Assembly (NCBI GenBank): GCA_028726465.1
Contig: JAQYQB010000007.1
Location: 1 to 64,000 of the forward strand
Direction: 5' to 3'
Source of the DNA: Mycobacteriaceae bacterium
GTDB taxonomy: Bacteria; Actinomycetota; Actinomycetes; Mycobacteriales; Mycobacteriaceae
Length of the DNA: 64,000 bases
Part shown: positions 37,270-47,636 of the stretch, in pieces
Numbering within the stretch: the first letter of the stretch is position 1
How the letters are laid out: every line of letters starts with the position of its first letter
The notes under the pieces: generated by a model
Databases searched by the model: none
Told to the model about the DNA's origin: nothing
Seen by the model: only the letters and a program-made list of their open reading frames with translations
Made by a program: the position numbers and the translations under genes

Positions 37270-38166
37270 CTAGCGTACCCGGCGCGCGAAGTAGCGCTCG
37301 CCGATCCGGTCGACCTGGATGGGCTGGCCGAAGGCGCGGGTGAGGTTATCGGAGGTGAGCACGCTGTTGATGAGCCCCTTGGCGACGACCTCGCCCTCGT
37401 CCAGGATCATGGCGTGGGTGAAGCCGTACGGGATTTCCTCGACGTGGTGGGTGATCATGACGATGGCCGGGGCGTCGGCGTCCAGGGCGAGGTCCCCCAG
37501 GTAGCCCACGAGGTCCTCGCGGCCGCCCAGGTCCATGCCGGCGGTGGGCTCGTCCAGGATGAGCAGTTCGGGGTTGGGCATGAGCGCACGCGCCAGGATG
37601 ACCCGCTTCTTCTCGCCTTCCGACAGGGTGCCCCAGGTGCGTTCGGCCAGGTGGGTGCAGCCGGTCTGTTCCATGATCCGGTTCGCGCGGCTAAAATCCA
37701 TGTCGCCGTAGTCCTCGCGCCAGCGCCCCAGGACCGCGTAGCCGGCGGAGACCACCAGGTCGTCGACGCGCTCGGTGTCCGGGATGCGGTGCTGCACGGC
37801 GGCCGAGGAGATACCGATCATCGCGCGCAGATCACGCATGTCGGTCTTGCCGAGCTGCTCGCCCATCACGAAGGCCGTGCCCTTGGACGGGAATTCTTCG
37901 GCCGCGGCCATGCGCACCAGCGAGGTCTTGCCGGCGCCGTTGGGCCCGATGATGACCCAGCGCTCGTCGAGCTCGACCTGCCAGTCGACAGGGCCGACGA
38001 GGGTCTTGCCCCCGCGGCGTAGCTCGACCCCGCGGAAGTCGATCAGCCAATCCTGATCGGTTTCGGCGGCGGCCGGGTCTGCCGCCCCCGTCGCGGCGGA
38101 GGAAGCGGGGCCGCGGGCGGACTGGGCGGCGGCGCGGGCGGCGGCGATTTGTTCTTGGCTAAACAT
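37270..38166 (-). CDS. ABC transporter ATP-binding protein
   Basis: 298 residues; one nucleotide-binding domain. Walker A GPNGAGKTSLVRM, Q-loop region, signature LSEGEKKRVILARALM, Walker B LLILDEPTAGMD and the H-loop THHVEEI. It resembles ATPases of the YlmA/ModF-like group, which often lack a linked permease; none lies nearby, so its partner is unknown and it may not be a transporter subunit. The N-terminal ~45 residues (FSQEQIAAARAAAQ ...) are Ala-rich and not part of the fold. The start is uncertain: ATG 38166 is taken; GTG 38178 and ATG 38187 are in frame. Beyond that the ORF is antisense to glgE. Divergent from glgE, a position seen in other corynebacteria. Confidence 0.87.
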   Translation of the reverse strand: MFSQEQIAAARAAAQSARGPASSAATGAADPAAAETDQDWLIDFRGVELRRGGKTLVGPVDWQVELDERWVIIGPNGAGKTSLVRMAAAEEFPSKGTAFVMGEQLGKTDMRDLRAMIGISSAAVQHRIPDTERVDDLVVSAGYAVLGRWREDYGDMDFSRANRIMEQTGCTHLAERTWGTLSEGEKKRVILARALMPNPELLILDEPTAGMDLGGREDLVGYLGDLALDADAPAIVMITHHVEEIPYGFTHAMILDEGEVVAKGLINSVLTSDNLTRAFGQPIQVDRIGERYFARRVR

Positions 38167-38245
38167 CGAGGAACTCACGTGTCCCATTGTGTCTGATTTT
38201 CCAGTTGGCGGGCGACACTGAAACACCTCGGCTACGCTAATTTCC

Positions 38246-40264
38246 ATGACGACCCGCCTTGGTATTGACGACGTCCGGCCCGTAATCGACCACGGAAACC
38301 TACCCGCCAAAGGAGCAGTCGGTGAGGTCATTCCCGTCACCGCTTTAGTCTGGCGCGAAGGCCACGACGCGGTGGCCGCCAACCTCGTGGTGTACTCGCC
38401 TGACGATGCCGCCTTGTCCACCCCCGTGTCCAACACCCGTCTGACCGCCGACCCGGAAGACCAGGACCGCGTCCACGGCGTCTTCGTGCCCGATAGGCCG
38501 GGCACCTGGCGCTTCCAGATCCAGGCCTGGTCCGATCCGGTAGCCACCTGGACGAATGCCGTCACCAAGAAACTGGCCGCGGGCCAGTCCGCAGCGGAGC
38601 TGGACAACGATCTGCGCCACGGCGCCGACCTCTTCGACCGCGCCGCCATGACCCGTAAGGATTCCGCCTCCCTGTACAAGGAAGCCGCCGAGGCTCTGCG
38701 GGATAGCACCCAGGACCTGACCGAGCGGGTGGCACCCGCCCTGTCCGAGGCGGTCTCCCAGGCCTTGGCCGAACAGCCCCTGCGCGACCTGGTGGTCGAA
38801 GACACCGTGCGCGAGGTCTACGTGGAGCGCCAGGCCGCGCTCTACAACTCCTGGTACGAGCTCTTCCCGCGCTCGACCGGCGGCCGCGACGCACACGGCG
38901 AGCCCGTCCACGGCACTTTCGCCACGACCGCTCAGGCCCTGGAGCGCGTGGCGGCGATGGGCTTTGACACCGTCTACTTCCCTCCCATCCACCCCATCGG
39001 CCAGGTCCACCGCAAGGGCAAGAACAACACCCTGCATGCCGAGCCCGACGACGTCGGCTCGCCCTGGGCGATTGCCGACCACCGGGCCACCCACCCGGAG
39101 CTGGGCACCCTGGACGACTTCCGCGCCCTGGTACGCCGCGCCGAGCAGCTAGGCCTCGAGGTCGCCCTGGACTTGGCCCTGCAGTGCTCCCCCGACCACG
39201 TCTGGGCCAAAAAGCACCCGGAATACTTCACCGTGCTGGCCGACGGCACCATCGCGTACGCGGAAAACCCGCCCAAGAAGTACCAGGACATCTACCCGCT
39301 CAACTTCGACAACGCCCCTGCGGCGCTCTACGCAGAAATCCTGGACGTGGTCTTGTACTGGGTCGCGGCGGGCGTGAAAACCTTCCGCGTGGATAACCCG
39401 CACACCAAGCCAGCCAACTTCTGGGCCTGGATCATCCGCGAGGTCCACCGCGATCACCCAGAGGTCATCTTCCTGGCGGAGGCGTTTACCCGCCCGGCGC
39501 GCCTGTTCGGCCTGGCCAAGCTGGGCTTTAGCCAGTCCTATTCCTATTTCACGTGGAAGACCACCAAGGAAGAGCTCACCGAGTTCGCCCAGATGCACGT
39601 GGAGCAGGCCGATATCTGCCGCCCCAATTTCTTCGTCAACACCCCGGACATCCTGCACGCCTCCCTGCAGACCGGCGGGCGGGCCATGTTCGCCATCCGC
39701 GCGAGCCTGGCGGCCACCCTGTCGCCTCTGTGGGGTGTCTACTCTGGCTACGAGCTCTACGAGCACCTGCCGGTCGCCCCGGGCAGCGAGGAATACCTGG
39801 ACTCAGAGAAATACGAACTGCGCCCGCGCGACTTCCAGGCCGCCGTCAACTCCGGGGACTCTCTGGAGGGCTACCTGCGGCTGCTCAACCAGATCCGGCG
39901 GGAAAACCCGGCGCTGCAGCAGCTGCGCGCGCTGCACTTCCACGCCGCCGATAACCCCAGCATCCTGGCCTACTCCAAGGCGGACGCGGTCACCGGCAAC
40001 GTGGTGCTGGTTATCATCAACCTGGATCCGCGCAACCCGCAGGAGGCCACCGTCGATCTGGACCTGGGCCGCCTGGGGCGCAACCCGGGCGATGTCTTCG
40101 CCGTCCAGGACATGGTCACCGGCGCGGCCTACAACTGGTCCGAGCGCAACTTCGTGCGGCTCGAGCCCATGCGGGACGTCGCACATATCTTCCTACTCCC
40201 GCCCGCCGAGCCGGACCTGCGCGAGCAGCTGGCCTGGCGAGAAGTCACCGACTACCGCGCCTAA
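38246..40264 (+). CDS. glgE: Alpha-1,4-glucan:maltose-1-phosphate maltosyltransferase
   Basis: 672 residues, GH13_3. GlgE extends alpha-1,4-glucan with maltosyl units from maltose 1-phosphate. The catalytic pair is seen as nucleophile Asp383 in FRVDNPHTKP and acid/base Glu412 in FLAEAF; the 29-residue spacing matches Streptomyces GlgE (394 and 423). Conserved AENPPKKYQDIYPLNFDN is the family's maltose-phosphate region. The start ATG 38246 is set by TACGCT (38233-38238) exactly 7 nt upstream, so the message is leaderless. glgB follows after 76 bp and has its own hexamer, so it need not depend on glgE transcription. Confidence 0.97.
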   Translation: MTTRLGIDDVRPVIDHGNLPAKGAVGEVIPVTALVWREGHDAVAANLVVYSPDDAALSTPVSNTRLTADPEDQDRVHGVFVPDRPGTWRFQIQAWSDPVATWTNAVTKKLAAGQSAAELDNDLRHGADLFDRAAMTRKDSASLYKEAAEALRDSTQDLTERVAPALSEAVSQALAEQPLRDLVVEDTVREVYVERQAALYNSWYELFPRSTGGRDAHGEPVHGTFATTAQALERVAAMGFDTVYFPPIHPIGQVHRKGKNNTLHAEPDDVGSPWAIADHRATHPELGTLDDFRALVRRAEQLGLEVALDLALQCSPDHVWAKKHPEYFTVLADGTIAYAENPPKKYQDIYPLNFDNAPAALYAEILDVVLYWVAAGVKTFRVDNPHTKPANFWAWIIREVHRDHPEVIFLAEAFTRPARLFGLAKLGFSQSYSYFTWKTTKEELTEFAQMHVEQADICRPNFFVNTPDILHASLQTGGRAMFAIRASLAATLSPLWGVYSGYELYEHLPVAPGSEEYLDSEKYELRPRDFQAAVNSGDSLEGYLRLLNQIRRENPALQQLRALHFHAADNPSILAYSKADAVTGNVVLVIINLDPRNPQEATVDLDLGRLGRNPGDVFAVQDMVTGAAYNWSERNFVRLEPMRDVAHIFLLPPAEPDLREQLAWREVTDYRA

Positions 40265-40340
40265 GCCCCAGGTTCTGCTCCCCTGCCACCGGGGCGCATT
40301 CACCCTCCAAAACCGAAGGAACTGACGTACAGTCATAGCC

Positions 40341-42506
40341 ATGGATACCAGCCCAGATTTCGAGCCCACCATCGCCGCCGAAGACCTTAGCCGGCTGGAC
40401 CACTGCCAGCACCACGACCCGCACGGCTTCTACGGCTGGCACGACGGGACGGTGCGCACCCGCCAGCCCGGCGCCGAGACGGTCGAGCTGCTCACCGCGG
40501 CCGGGGCCACGCCCATGCGCGCGGTCGGCCACGATATCTTCGAGGCCGAACTGCCCGAGCAACAGGACTACCGCCTGCGGGTGAACTACCCCGGCGGCGC
40601 TAACCGCACCGTGGCCGATGGCTATACCTTCCTGCCCACGCTGGGCACGCTGGATCAGCACCTGGTGGCCGAAGGCCGCCACGAGCGCCTCTGGGAGGTC
40701 CTGGGCGCCAACCTGAAGGAATACGACACGCCGCTCGGCACCGTCACCGGCACGGCCTTCGCCGTGTGGGCGCCGAATGCGCTGGGCGTGGCCGTGGTGG
40801 GCGATTTCTGCGGCTGGAACCCCACCCAGTACCCCATGCGCAGCCTGGGCGCGACCGGCGTGTGGGAGGTCTTCATCCCCGGCGTGGGCGCGGGCGAGCG
40901 CTACAAGTTCGCCATCCAGTCCCGGGAGCACGGGCGCATCGACAAGGCCGATCCGCTGGCCAAGGCCACGCTCGCCCCGCCGGAGACCGCCAGCGTCGTC
41001 GCCAGCACCAGCTTCAACTGGACCGATGCCGAATGGCTCGCCGCGCGCGACGGCAACCTCGACCAGCCGATGAATATCTACGAGGTCCACGTCGGCTCCT
41101 GGAAGATCGGTTCCAACTACGCGACCCTGCGGGCCGAGCTCATCGACTACCTGCTGGAGCACAACTACACCCACGTCGAGTTCCTGCCCGTGGCCGAGCA
41201 CCCCTTCGGCGGCTCCTGGGGCTACCAGGTCTCCGGCTACTACGCCCCGTCGGCGCGCTGGGGCAGCCCCGACGAGCTGCGCGCGCTTATCGATGCCTGC
41301 CACCGCGCCGGCATCGGCGTCATCATCGACTGGGTGCCCGCCCACTTCCCCAAGGACGAATTCTCCCTCGGGCGCTTCGACGGCCGCCCCTGCTACGAGC
41401 ACCCCGACCCGCGCCGCGGGGAGCAGGCGGACTGGGGCACCTACGTCTTCGACTTCGGCCGCAACGAGGTCCGCAACTTCCTGGTGGCCAACGCCCTCTA
41501 CTGGGCCGAGGAATTCCACGTCGATGGCCTGCGCGTCGACGCGGTGGCCTCCATGCTCTACCTGGACTACTCCCGCGACGACTGGCTGCCGAACGTGCAC
41601 GGCGGCCGGGAGAACCTCGAGGCCGTTCGCCTCCTGCAGGAAACCAACGCCACCGTCCACCGGGTCAGCCCCGGCATCCTGACCATCGCGGAGGAATCCA
41701 CCTCCTGGCCGGGCGTGACCGCCCCCACCGAACACGGCGGCCTGGGCTTCGACCTGAAGTGGAACATGGGCTGGATGAACGACACCCTGGAATACTTCGG
41801 CCGCGATCCCATCTACCGCAGCCATCACCATCACGAGATCACCTTCTCGATGGTCTACGCCTACTCCGAGCGCTACGTCCTGCCGTTTAGCCACGACGAG
41901 GTCGTCCACGGCAAGGGCACGCTGTGGACGCGGATGCCCGGCGACGACTGGAACAAGGCCGCCGGGGTGCGCACGCTCTTTGGCTACATGTACTCGCACC
42001 CGGGCAAGAACCTTTTGTTCATGGGCGACGAATTCGGCCAGGTCACCGAGTGGTCGGAGGGCTCCTCCGTGGACTGGGCCAACCTGGAAGGCTGGGGGCA
42101 CGAATACCACCAGGGCATTAAGCGCCTAGCCCGCGATATCGGCGCGATCTACCGTGACACCCCGGCGCTGTGGGACCAGGACTTCGATCCGGCCGGCTTC
42201 CAGTGGGTCGCCGGCGACGACGCCGCCCACAATGTGCTCGGCTACCTGCGGTACTCGCGCGAGGGCCAGACCCTGCTCGCGGTGGTCAACCTCGCGGGCA
42301 GCTCCCACCCGGACTACGAGCTGTGGGTGCCGCACGCCGGCGCCTGGGAGATGGTGCTCAACACCGACGACGGCGTCTACTCCGGGGCCGCCAACGACCT
42401 GCCACGCCACGTGGAGACGCTTCGCCGCGACGGCAACGACTTCCTGCGGGTCCTGCTGCCGGCCAATTCGGTGCAGTGGTACCTCTACCGCGGCACTGAG
42501 TCTTAA
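40341..42506 (+). CDS. glgB: 1,4-alpha-glucan branching enzyme
   Basis: 721 residues, full length: N-terminal CBM48 domains (HDPHGFYGWHDG; AVWAPNALGVAVVGDFCGWN), the GH13 barrel with nucleophile Asp400 in GLRVDAVASM and Glu451-452 in IAEEST, and the C-terminal beta domain ending ANSVQWYLYR. It adds alpha-1,6 branches to the chains made by GlgE. TACAGT (40328-40333) is 7 nt before ATG 40341, indicating a separate leaderless promoter. A GC-rich hairpin follows the stop codon. Confidence 0.97.
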   Translation: MDTSPDFEPTIAAEDLSRLDHCQHHDPHGFYGWHDGTVRTRQPGAETVELLTAAGATPMRAVGHDIFEAELPEQQDYRLRVNYPGGANRTVADGYTFLPTLGTLDQHLVAEGRHERLWEVLGANLKEYDTPLGTVTGTAFAVWAPNALGVAVVGDFCGWNPTQYPMRSLGATGVWEVFIPGVGAGERYKFAIQSREHGRIDKADPLAKATLAPPETASVVASTSFNWTDAEWLAARDGNLDQPMNIYEVHVGSWKIGSNYATLRAELIDYLLEHNYTHVEFLPVAEHPFGGSWGYQVSGYYAPSARWGSPDELRALIDACHRAGIGVIIDWVPAHFPKDEFSLGRFDGRPCYEHPDPRRGEQADWGTYVFDFGRNEVRNFLVANALYWAEEFHVDGLRVDAVASMLYLDYSRDDWLPNVHGGRENLEAVRLLQETNATVHRVSPGILTIAEESTSWPGVTAPTEHGGLGFDLKWNMGWMNDTLEYFGRDPIYRSHHHHEITFSMVYAYSERYVLPFSHDEVVHGKGTLWTRMPGDDWNKAAGVRTLFGYMYSHPGKNLLFMGDEFGQVTEWSEGSSVDWANLEGWGHEYHQGIKRLARDIGAIYRDTPALWDQDFDPAGFQWVAGDDAAHNVLGYLRYSREGQTLLAVVNLAGSSHPDYELWVPHAGAWEMVLNTDDGVYSGAANDLPRHVETLRRDGNDFLRVLLPANSVQWYLYRGTES

Positions 42507-42534
42507 ACCCGGGCCCTCACCCCGGGGCCCGGGT
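42507..42534. terminator. GC-rich terminator-like hairpin after glgB
   Basis: ACCCGGGCCC (42507-42516) pairs with GGGCCCGGGT (42525-42534). No T-tract follows on either strand, so it may depend on another factor; it sits between convergent glgB and the TPR gene. Confidence 0.6.
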
Positions 42535-42544
42535 GCAGGCCGCG

Positions 42545-43537
42545 CTAGTACAGGGCGCTGGCCAGCTGGGTGCGGGCGGACAGCACGCGCGGATCGGCGG
42601 CGTCGAAGAGCCCGAAAAGCTCCAGGAGGCGCTCCTTGAGGCGATCCTTGTCCTCGCCGGCGGTTCGCCGCATCCCCTCGATAAGCCGCTCGAAGGCGGC
42701 CTCCGGGCGGCCCGCGACGACGTCCGCGTCGGCGGCGTTGAGCTGGGCGTCGATATCATCCGGGTGCGCGTCGGCCTGGCTGATGTGGTCGACACCCTGG
42801 CCGGCCGCCGACAGGCGCTTGAGCAGCAGCGTGGTATCCCGCGCCTGCTTGATCTCCTGGTTGCCCGGCTCCTCGGCCAGGATGGACTCGTAGGTGGCAA
42901 TCGCGCCGTCGAAGTCGCCGTTGTTGAGCTGCTCTTCCGCTGCGGTCAGGCGGGAATCCTCGGCCGGGGCGGCTTCCTCTTCCCCCGCCGGCGCCTGGCC
43001 GGCCTGGCCGACCTGGGCGGCCTGCAGCTCGGGGCCCGGGCCCTGCAGCTGCGGGGAGACCTGCTGGACCAGGGCGTCCACCCACTGCTCGAGGGCCGCC
43101 ATCGGCTGGGAGCCCTCGAAGTTAGTCAGTGGCTGGCCCGCGCCGAGTGCGATGGTCGTCGGCAGGTTGCGCACGCCAAAGACCTGCGCGATCTGCGGGT
43201 GTTGGTCGGCGTCGATATAGCCCACCAGGAACTTGAACCCGCCGCGCTCGGCGAGCTGGCGCAGGTGGGACTTGAGTTCTTCCGACTGCGTGGAGCGCGC
43301 GGTGCCGATAAGCGCCACGACCGGCACCTCCAGGGAGCGGCGCACCAGCTCGGCCTCGAAGTTGGCCTCAGTCACCTCGAAGAAAGCGCGCAGGCCGGCG
43401 CCCGCACCGGCTGGCGTTGCGCCCTGGCCGGGCGTCTGCGCAGCTTGCTTTTCGGCCTGGGCGCGCGCCTCGGCGCGGGCCTTGACCTCGCCCAGGTCCA
43501 GGGCGCCGGCCACCTGCGGGCCACGGGGGTTCGTCAT
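42545..43537 (-). CDS. Tetratricopeptide co-chaperone-like protein with thioredoxin fold lacking CXXC (YbbN/CnoX-like)
   Basis: 330 residues. A thioredoxin-like domain (about residues 55-170; VVALIGTARSTQSEELK, FLVGYIDADQHPQIAQVFGVRNLPTTIAL) is followed by a linker and TPR-like helices (LTAAEEQLNNGDFDGAIATYESILAEEPGN). The usual CXXC is replaced by RSTQ, so disulfide exchange at that site is not expected. E. coli YbbN/CnoX, of the same layout, is a chaperedoxin that helps DnaK and GroEL. ATG 43537 is preceded by AGAAAGGA at 6 nt. It is the last gene of a minus-strand group. Confidence 0.85.
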   Translation of the reverse strand: MTNPRGPQVAGALDLGEVKARAEARAQAEKQAAQTPGQGATPAGAGAGLRAFFEVTEANFEAELVRRSLEVPVVALIGTARSTQSEELKSHLRQLAERGGFKFLVGYIDADQHPQIAQVFGVRNLPTTIALGAGQPLTNFEGSQPMAALEQWVDALVQQVSPQLQGPGPELQAAQVGQAGQAPAGEEEAAPAEDSRLTAAEEQLNNGDFDGAIATYESILAEEPGNQEIKQARDTTLLLKRLSAAGQGVDHISQADAHPDDIDAQLNAADADVVAGRPEAAFERLIEGMRRTAGEDKDRLKERLLELFGLFDAADPRVLSARTQLASALY

Positions 43538-43581
43538 ACTAGTCCTTTCTTGGCTGTTTTCGGCTGCTTCGCAACCGGCTA

Positions 43582-43887
43582 CTAGTTCTGGTTCAGGCGG
43601 CGGTTGACGGACTCGACCTTCTGGGTCAGCTGCCCGGTGTGCCCTTCGCGGATATCCGCCTTAATAACCAGCGAAGTGCGCGGGGAGACGGCGCGAACGG
43701 CATCGGTAGCGCGCTTGATGACGTCGAAGACCTCGTCCCACTCGCCCTCGATGAGTGTGAACATCGCGTTGGTCTCGTTCGGCAGGCCGGATTCGCGGAC
43801 CACGCGGACCGCCTCCGTGACGGCGTCGGCCATCTCGGCGTCCGGGGTATCAACAACTGCGGGGGCTACGGAAAAGGCAACAATCAT
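43582..43887 (-). CDS. MTH1187/YkoF-like thiamine-binding domain protein (DUF77)
   Basis: 101 residues, the size of single-domain DUF77 proteins. IVAFSVAPA at the start, the conserved ETNAMFTLIEGEWDEVFDVIKRA and SPRTSLVIKADIREGHTG match. Related proteins bind thiamine or its precursors, but this is not proven for the corynebacterial members. I chose ATG 43887 instead of 43896 because TAGGAT stands exactly 7 nt upstream (leaderless). It lies 44 bp upstream of the TPR gene on the same strand. Confidence 0.82.
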   Translation of the reverse strand: MIVAFSVAPAVVDTPDAEMADAVTEAVRVVRESGLPNETNAMFTLIEGEWDEVFDVIKRATDAVRAVSPRTSLVIKADIREGHTGQLTQKVESVNRRLNQN

Positions 43888-43926
43888 GCCCGCCATCCTA
43901 CTCGTCGCGAGCTGGGCAGTGGGCCG

Positions 43927-44211
43927 TTAACGGCGGTCCCAGCACCCGCGGTGCCAGTGCCGTCTGTCATCGGCCTGGCCGCCGGCGTCCTTCGGCCACG
44001 CCACCACGTGGGCGACCCCGGGGAAGATGCTCTGGTTGCAGCCCGGGCACACGTAGGTCTTGACCGCCCGCGCCGCGCCAATCTGGCGCACGACGTAGGG
44101 CTGGCCGAAGCTCCAGCGCGGGCCCTCCTGGACCTGGGCGCCGTAGAAGCCAGCGCCGTCGGCGGGCAGCTTGCGCGGGGCCGAGCGCTGGCGGCGGTTG
44201 CGTCGCGGCAC
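43927..44211 (-). CDS. Small conserved zinc-ribbon-like protein
   Basis: 94 residues. A basic N-terminus (PRRNRRQRSAPRKL) is followed by a potential metal site: CPGC at 53-56, then His residues in AHVVAW and RHWHRGCW. Spacing fits a treble-clef or zinc-ribbon fold. Homologues in actinobacteria are often labelled ATP/GTP-binding protein without basis. GTG 44211 has an excellent ribosome site (GGAGG, 6 nt). It lies 45 bp after nucS on the same strand. Function unknown. Confidence 0.75.
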   Translation of the reverse strand: MPRRNRRQRSAPRKLPADGAGFYGAQVQEGPRWSFGQPYVVRQIGAARAVKTYVCPGCNQSIFPGVAHVVAWPKDAGGQADDRRHWHRGCWDRR

Positions 44212-44256
44212 GTCTTACCTCCTTCGAGACTTATCGCTTCGCCTGGTTAACGCGCG

Positions 44257-44949
44257 TTAAAACAGCCGCAGCTCGTTCGACTCGATGCCACGTAGGTCCT
44301 GGTAGTCCAGGATGACGCAGCGGATGCCGCGGTCCTCGGCCAGGGTGCGGGCCTGGGGCTTGATCTCCTGGGCCGCGAAAACGCCGTGGACCGGGGCCAG
44401 CAGGTCGTCGCGGTTGAGCAGGTCCAGGTAGCGGGTCAGCTGCTCCACGCCATCGATGCCGCCGCGGCGCTTGACCTCGACTGCCACGTGCTCCCGGTTG
44501 TTATCGAGCGCCATGATGTCGACCGGTCCGATGGCGGTCGGATACTCGCGGCGGATGAGGCTGTAGCCCTCCCCCAACGTCGTGATGTGCTCGGCGAGCA
44601 GCTCCTGCAGGTGGGCCTCCACGCCGTCTTTGACCAGGCCCGGATCCTCGCCCAGCTCGACCTCGATGTCCTGGTGCACCTTCGCGATGGTGATGCGCAG
44701 CTGCTCTCCCTTCGGGTTTTCCACCAGCCAGAGGGTGTCGCCGGTCGGCTCGCCGTCGATGTCCTCGATGGCCGATTCCGTCACCGTGCACGGCGGGGTC
44801 ATCCAGTTCAGGGGCTTGTAGGCGCGGTCGTCGGCGTGGATTGAGACCGAGCCGTCCGCCTTGAGCAACAACAGGCGGTCTGCCAGCGGGAGGTGGGCAT
44901 CAACGCGGCCGACGTAGTCGACGCTGCAGGAGGCGATTACTAAACGCAT
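44257..44949 (-). CDS. nucS: Mismatch-specific endonuclease NucS/EndoMS
   Basis: 230 residues. NucS replaces MutS/MutL mismatch repair in actinobacteria by cutting both strands at G-T and related mispairs. The N-terminal DNA-binding domain includes [26 protein letters not shown]; the C-terminal RecB-like nuclease core has Asp144 in GPVDIMALD and Glu158/Lys160 in VAVEVKRRG. The protein ends with ELRLF, a typical clamp-binding tail for contact with DnaN. The start is ATG 44949 with TAGGGT exactly 7 nt upstream; the ORF is open to 44982 but that part overlaps the promoter. Confidence 0.96.
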   Translation of the reverse strand: MRLVIASCSVDYVGRVDAHLPLADRLLLLKADGSVSIHADDRAYKPLNWMTPPCTVTESAIEDIDGEPTGDTLWLVENPKGEQLRITIAKVHQDIEVELGEDPGLVKDGVEAHLQELLAEHITTLGEGYSLIRREYPTAIGPVDIMALDNNREHVAVEVKRRGGIDGVEQLTRYLDLLNRDDLLAPVHGVFAAQEIKPQARTLAEDRGIRCVILDYQDLRGIESNELRLF

Positions 44950-45016
44950 GGCTACCACCCTATCGCCTCGGCGCCGCACCACCCCACACCAGGCAGGGCG
45001 GAAGCCGCCGAGATAC

Positions 45017-45043
45017 GCAAAAACCGCCCGGAACAGCGGGCGG
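45017..45043 (-). terminator. Intrinsic terminator of the DUF2550 gene
   Basis: CCGCCCG (45024-45030) with CGGGCGG (45037-45043), and TTTTT on the minus strand (complement of 45019-45023). It ends the DUF2550 transcript before the nucS promoter. Confidence 0.8.
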
Positions 45044-45063
45044 GGCCGAGAAAATCCCGGCGC

Positions 45064-45582
45064 CTATTCGTAGTAGGACTGCCAGCTAGCGATGTCGTGC
45101 GGCAGGTTCGTGCGCAGCGGGCGTTCCATCTTCTTGCGCATCTGGTGAAAATCGCGGCTTTCCTGCCGCTGGGAGGGCGCGGCCTCGACCCAGGCGGAAA
45201 ACGCCATGTGCGCGTGCGGGGCAAGAGCCAATTCGTACTGCTGGTTGCGCACGATGATGTGGACGGCCTTCATGCCGGAAGAAATAAAAACCGCCTCTTC
45301 ATCGTCCAAGGCGCGGGTGCCCAAGATTTCGATGTCGCGGCGGTTAAAACGGCGGTCACAGCTGGGAGAGACAGAGCGCAGCTCGTAGTACTCCACAAAC
45401 TCCCCGGCGTAGGAAATGACACCATGGCGCCAACCTCGGGTGTCTTTAGCAGGGACAGAACGCATCAACATCGGCGTTCCCTTGGAGCGCAACGTGAAAA
45501 AGCGGACCGCGGCCAGGAGAACGACGCAGACCACGAGGGCGACCACGACCCAGAGGACAACAGTAACCACGGTCGAGCTCAT
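45064..45582 (-). CDS. DUF2550 membrane-anchored protein next to atpC
   Basis: 172 residues. One N-terminal membrane helix (VVTVVLWVVVALVVCVVLLAAV) with the rest predicted cytoplasmic, containing WRHGVISYAGEFVEYYELRSVSP and NRRDIEILGTRALDDEEA. DUF2550 is limited to actinobacteria and is typically adjacent to atpC, but its link to ATP synthase is unproved. It has a good ribosome site (GGGAAGGTGAGAGG) and sits 223 bp from atpC, past the ATP synthase terminator, so it is a separate unit. Confidence 0.83.
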   Translation of the reverse strand: MSSTVVTVVLWVVVALVVCVVLLAAVRFFTLRSKGTPMLMRSVPAKDTRGWRHGVISYAGEFVEYYELRSVSPSCDRRFNRRDIEILGTRALDDEEAVFISSGMKAVHIIVRNQQYELALAPHAHMAFSAWVEAAPSQRQESRDFHQMRKKMERPLRTNLPHDIASWQSYYE

Positions 45583-45690
45583 AACCTCTCACCTTCCCTG
45601 CAAAACGTGTTTGGCGTGGGTGCCACAAGTGATGATCCGAGTCTAGTCGGTATCCCGCAGAAAGTGCTAATACAAAAGGCCGCATAAAAA

Positions 45691-45743
45691 CGACAAAGCG
45701 CCTGTAAGCAGTTCCTTTTGTAGAGGAACACTTACAGGCGCTT
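45691..45743 (-). terminator. Intrinsic terminator of the ATP synthase operon
   Basis: AAGCGCCTGTAAG (45696-45708) pairs perfectly with CTTACAGGCGCTT (45731-45743), with an inner GTTCC/GGAAC stem. On the minus strand it is followed by TTTGTCGTTTTT. It ends 62 nt after the atpC stop codon. Confidence 0.9.
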
Positions 45744-45805
45744 AGCCTTAAATGACGAGAGTAGAAAGGCGGCAGTTGCTGCCCCTTTACGTGCGTTTGC
45801 GCACG

Positions 45806-46177
45806 CTACTTTTCCTGCGAGCGGCGCAGGGCGCGAAGCCCGGCCTCGCCGCGGGACTGTACGATCTGGTCGTCGGACTTGGCATCTTCCTGAGCCTGCG
45901 AGCTATCGACCTCGTCAGCCCAGACGGCCCAGTCGGCCAAGACGGTCACCTTTTCATCAGTCACCGACAGGAAGCCACCCTGGACGGCGGCGAAGCGACG
46001 CTCGCCGTCGACCGGGCGGAAGGTCACGACGCCGTTCTCGACCAGCTGGCCGATCATAGCCTCGTGGCCCGGAAGCACGCCGATCTCACCCTCGGTCGTT
46101 TCCGCGGTCAGGATGCTTGCCTTACCGGTCCACAGCAACCGCTCCGGGGAAACGAGTTCTACGGTGATGTCAGCCAT
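45806..46177 (-). CDS. atpC: ATP synthase epsilon subunit
   Basis: 123 residues. [46 protein letters not shown] N-terminal beta barrel is clear; the C-terminal helical hairpin is short compared with E. coli epsilon (about 138 residues), as in other actinobacteria. Part of the F1 central stalk. Ten bases after atpD; ribosome site GGGAGAGG. Last gene of the operon. Confidence 0.95.
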   Translation of the reverse strand: MADITVELVSPERLLWTGKASILTAETTEGEIGVLPGHEAMIGQLVENGVVTFRPVDGERRFAAVQGGFLSVTDEKVTVLADWAVWADEVDSSQAQEDAKSDDQIVQSRGEAGLRALRRSQEK

Positions 46178-46187
46178 GTGCCTCTCC

Positions 46188-47636
<1,449 letters not shown>

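Noticed and set aside
38200..38805. N-terminal extension of the ABC ATPase
   Set aside because: It overlaps the 5' part of glgE on the opposite strand; the extension has no ABC features and is a GC-rich shadow.
40245..42110. 621-residue ORF on the minus strand
   Set aside because: Complete overlap with glgB, whose catalytic motifs are clear; the ORF is a high-GC shadow.
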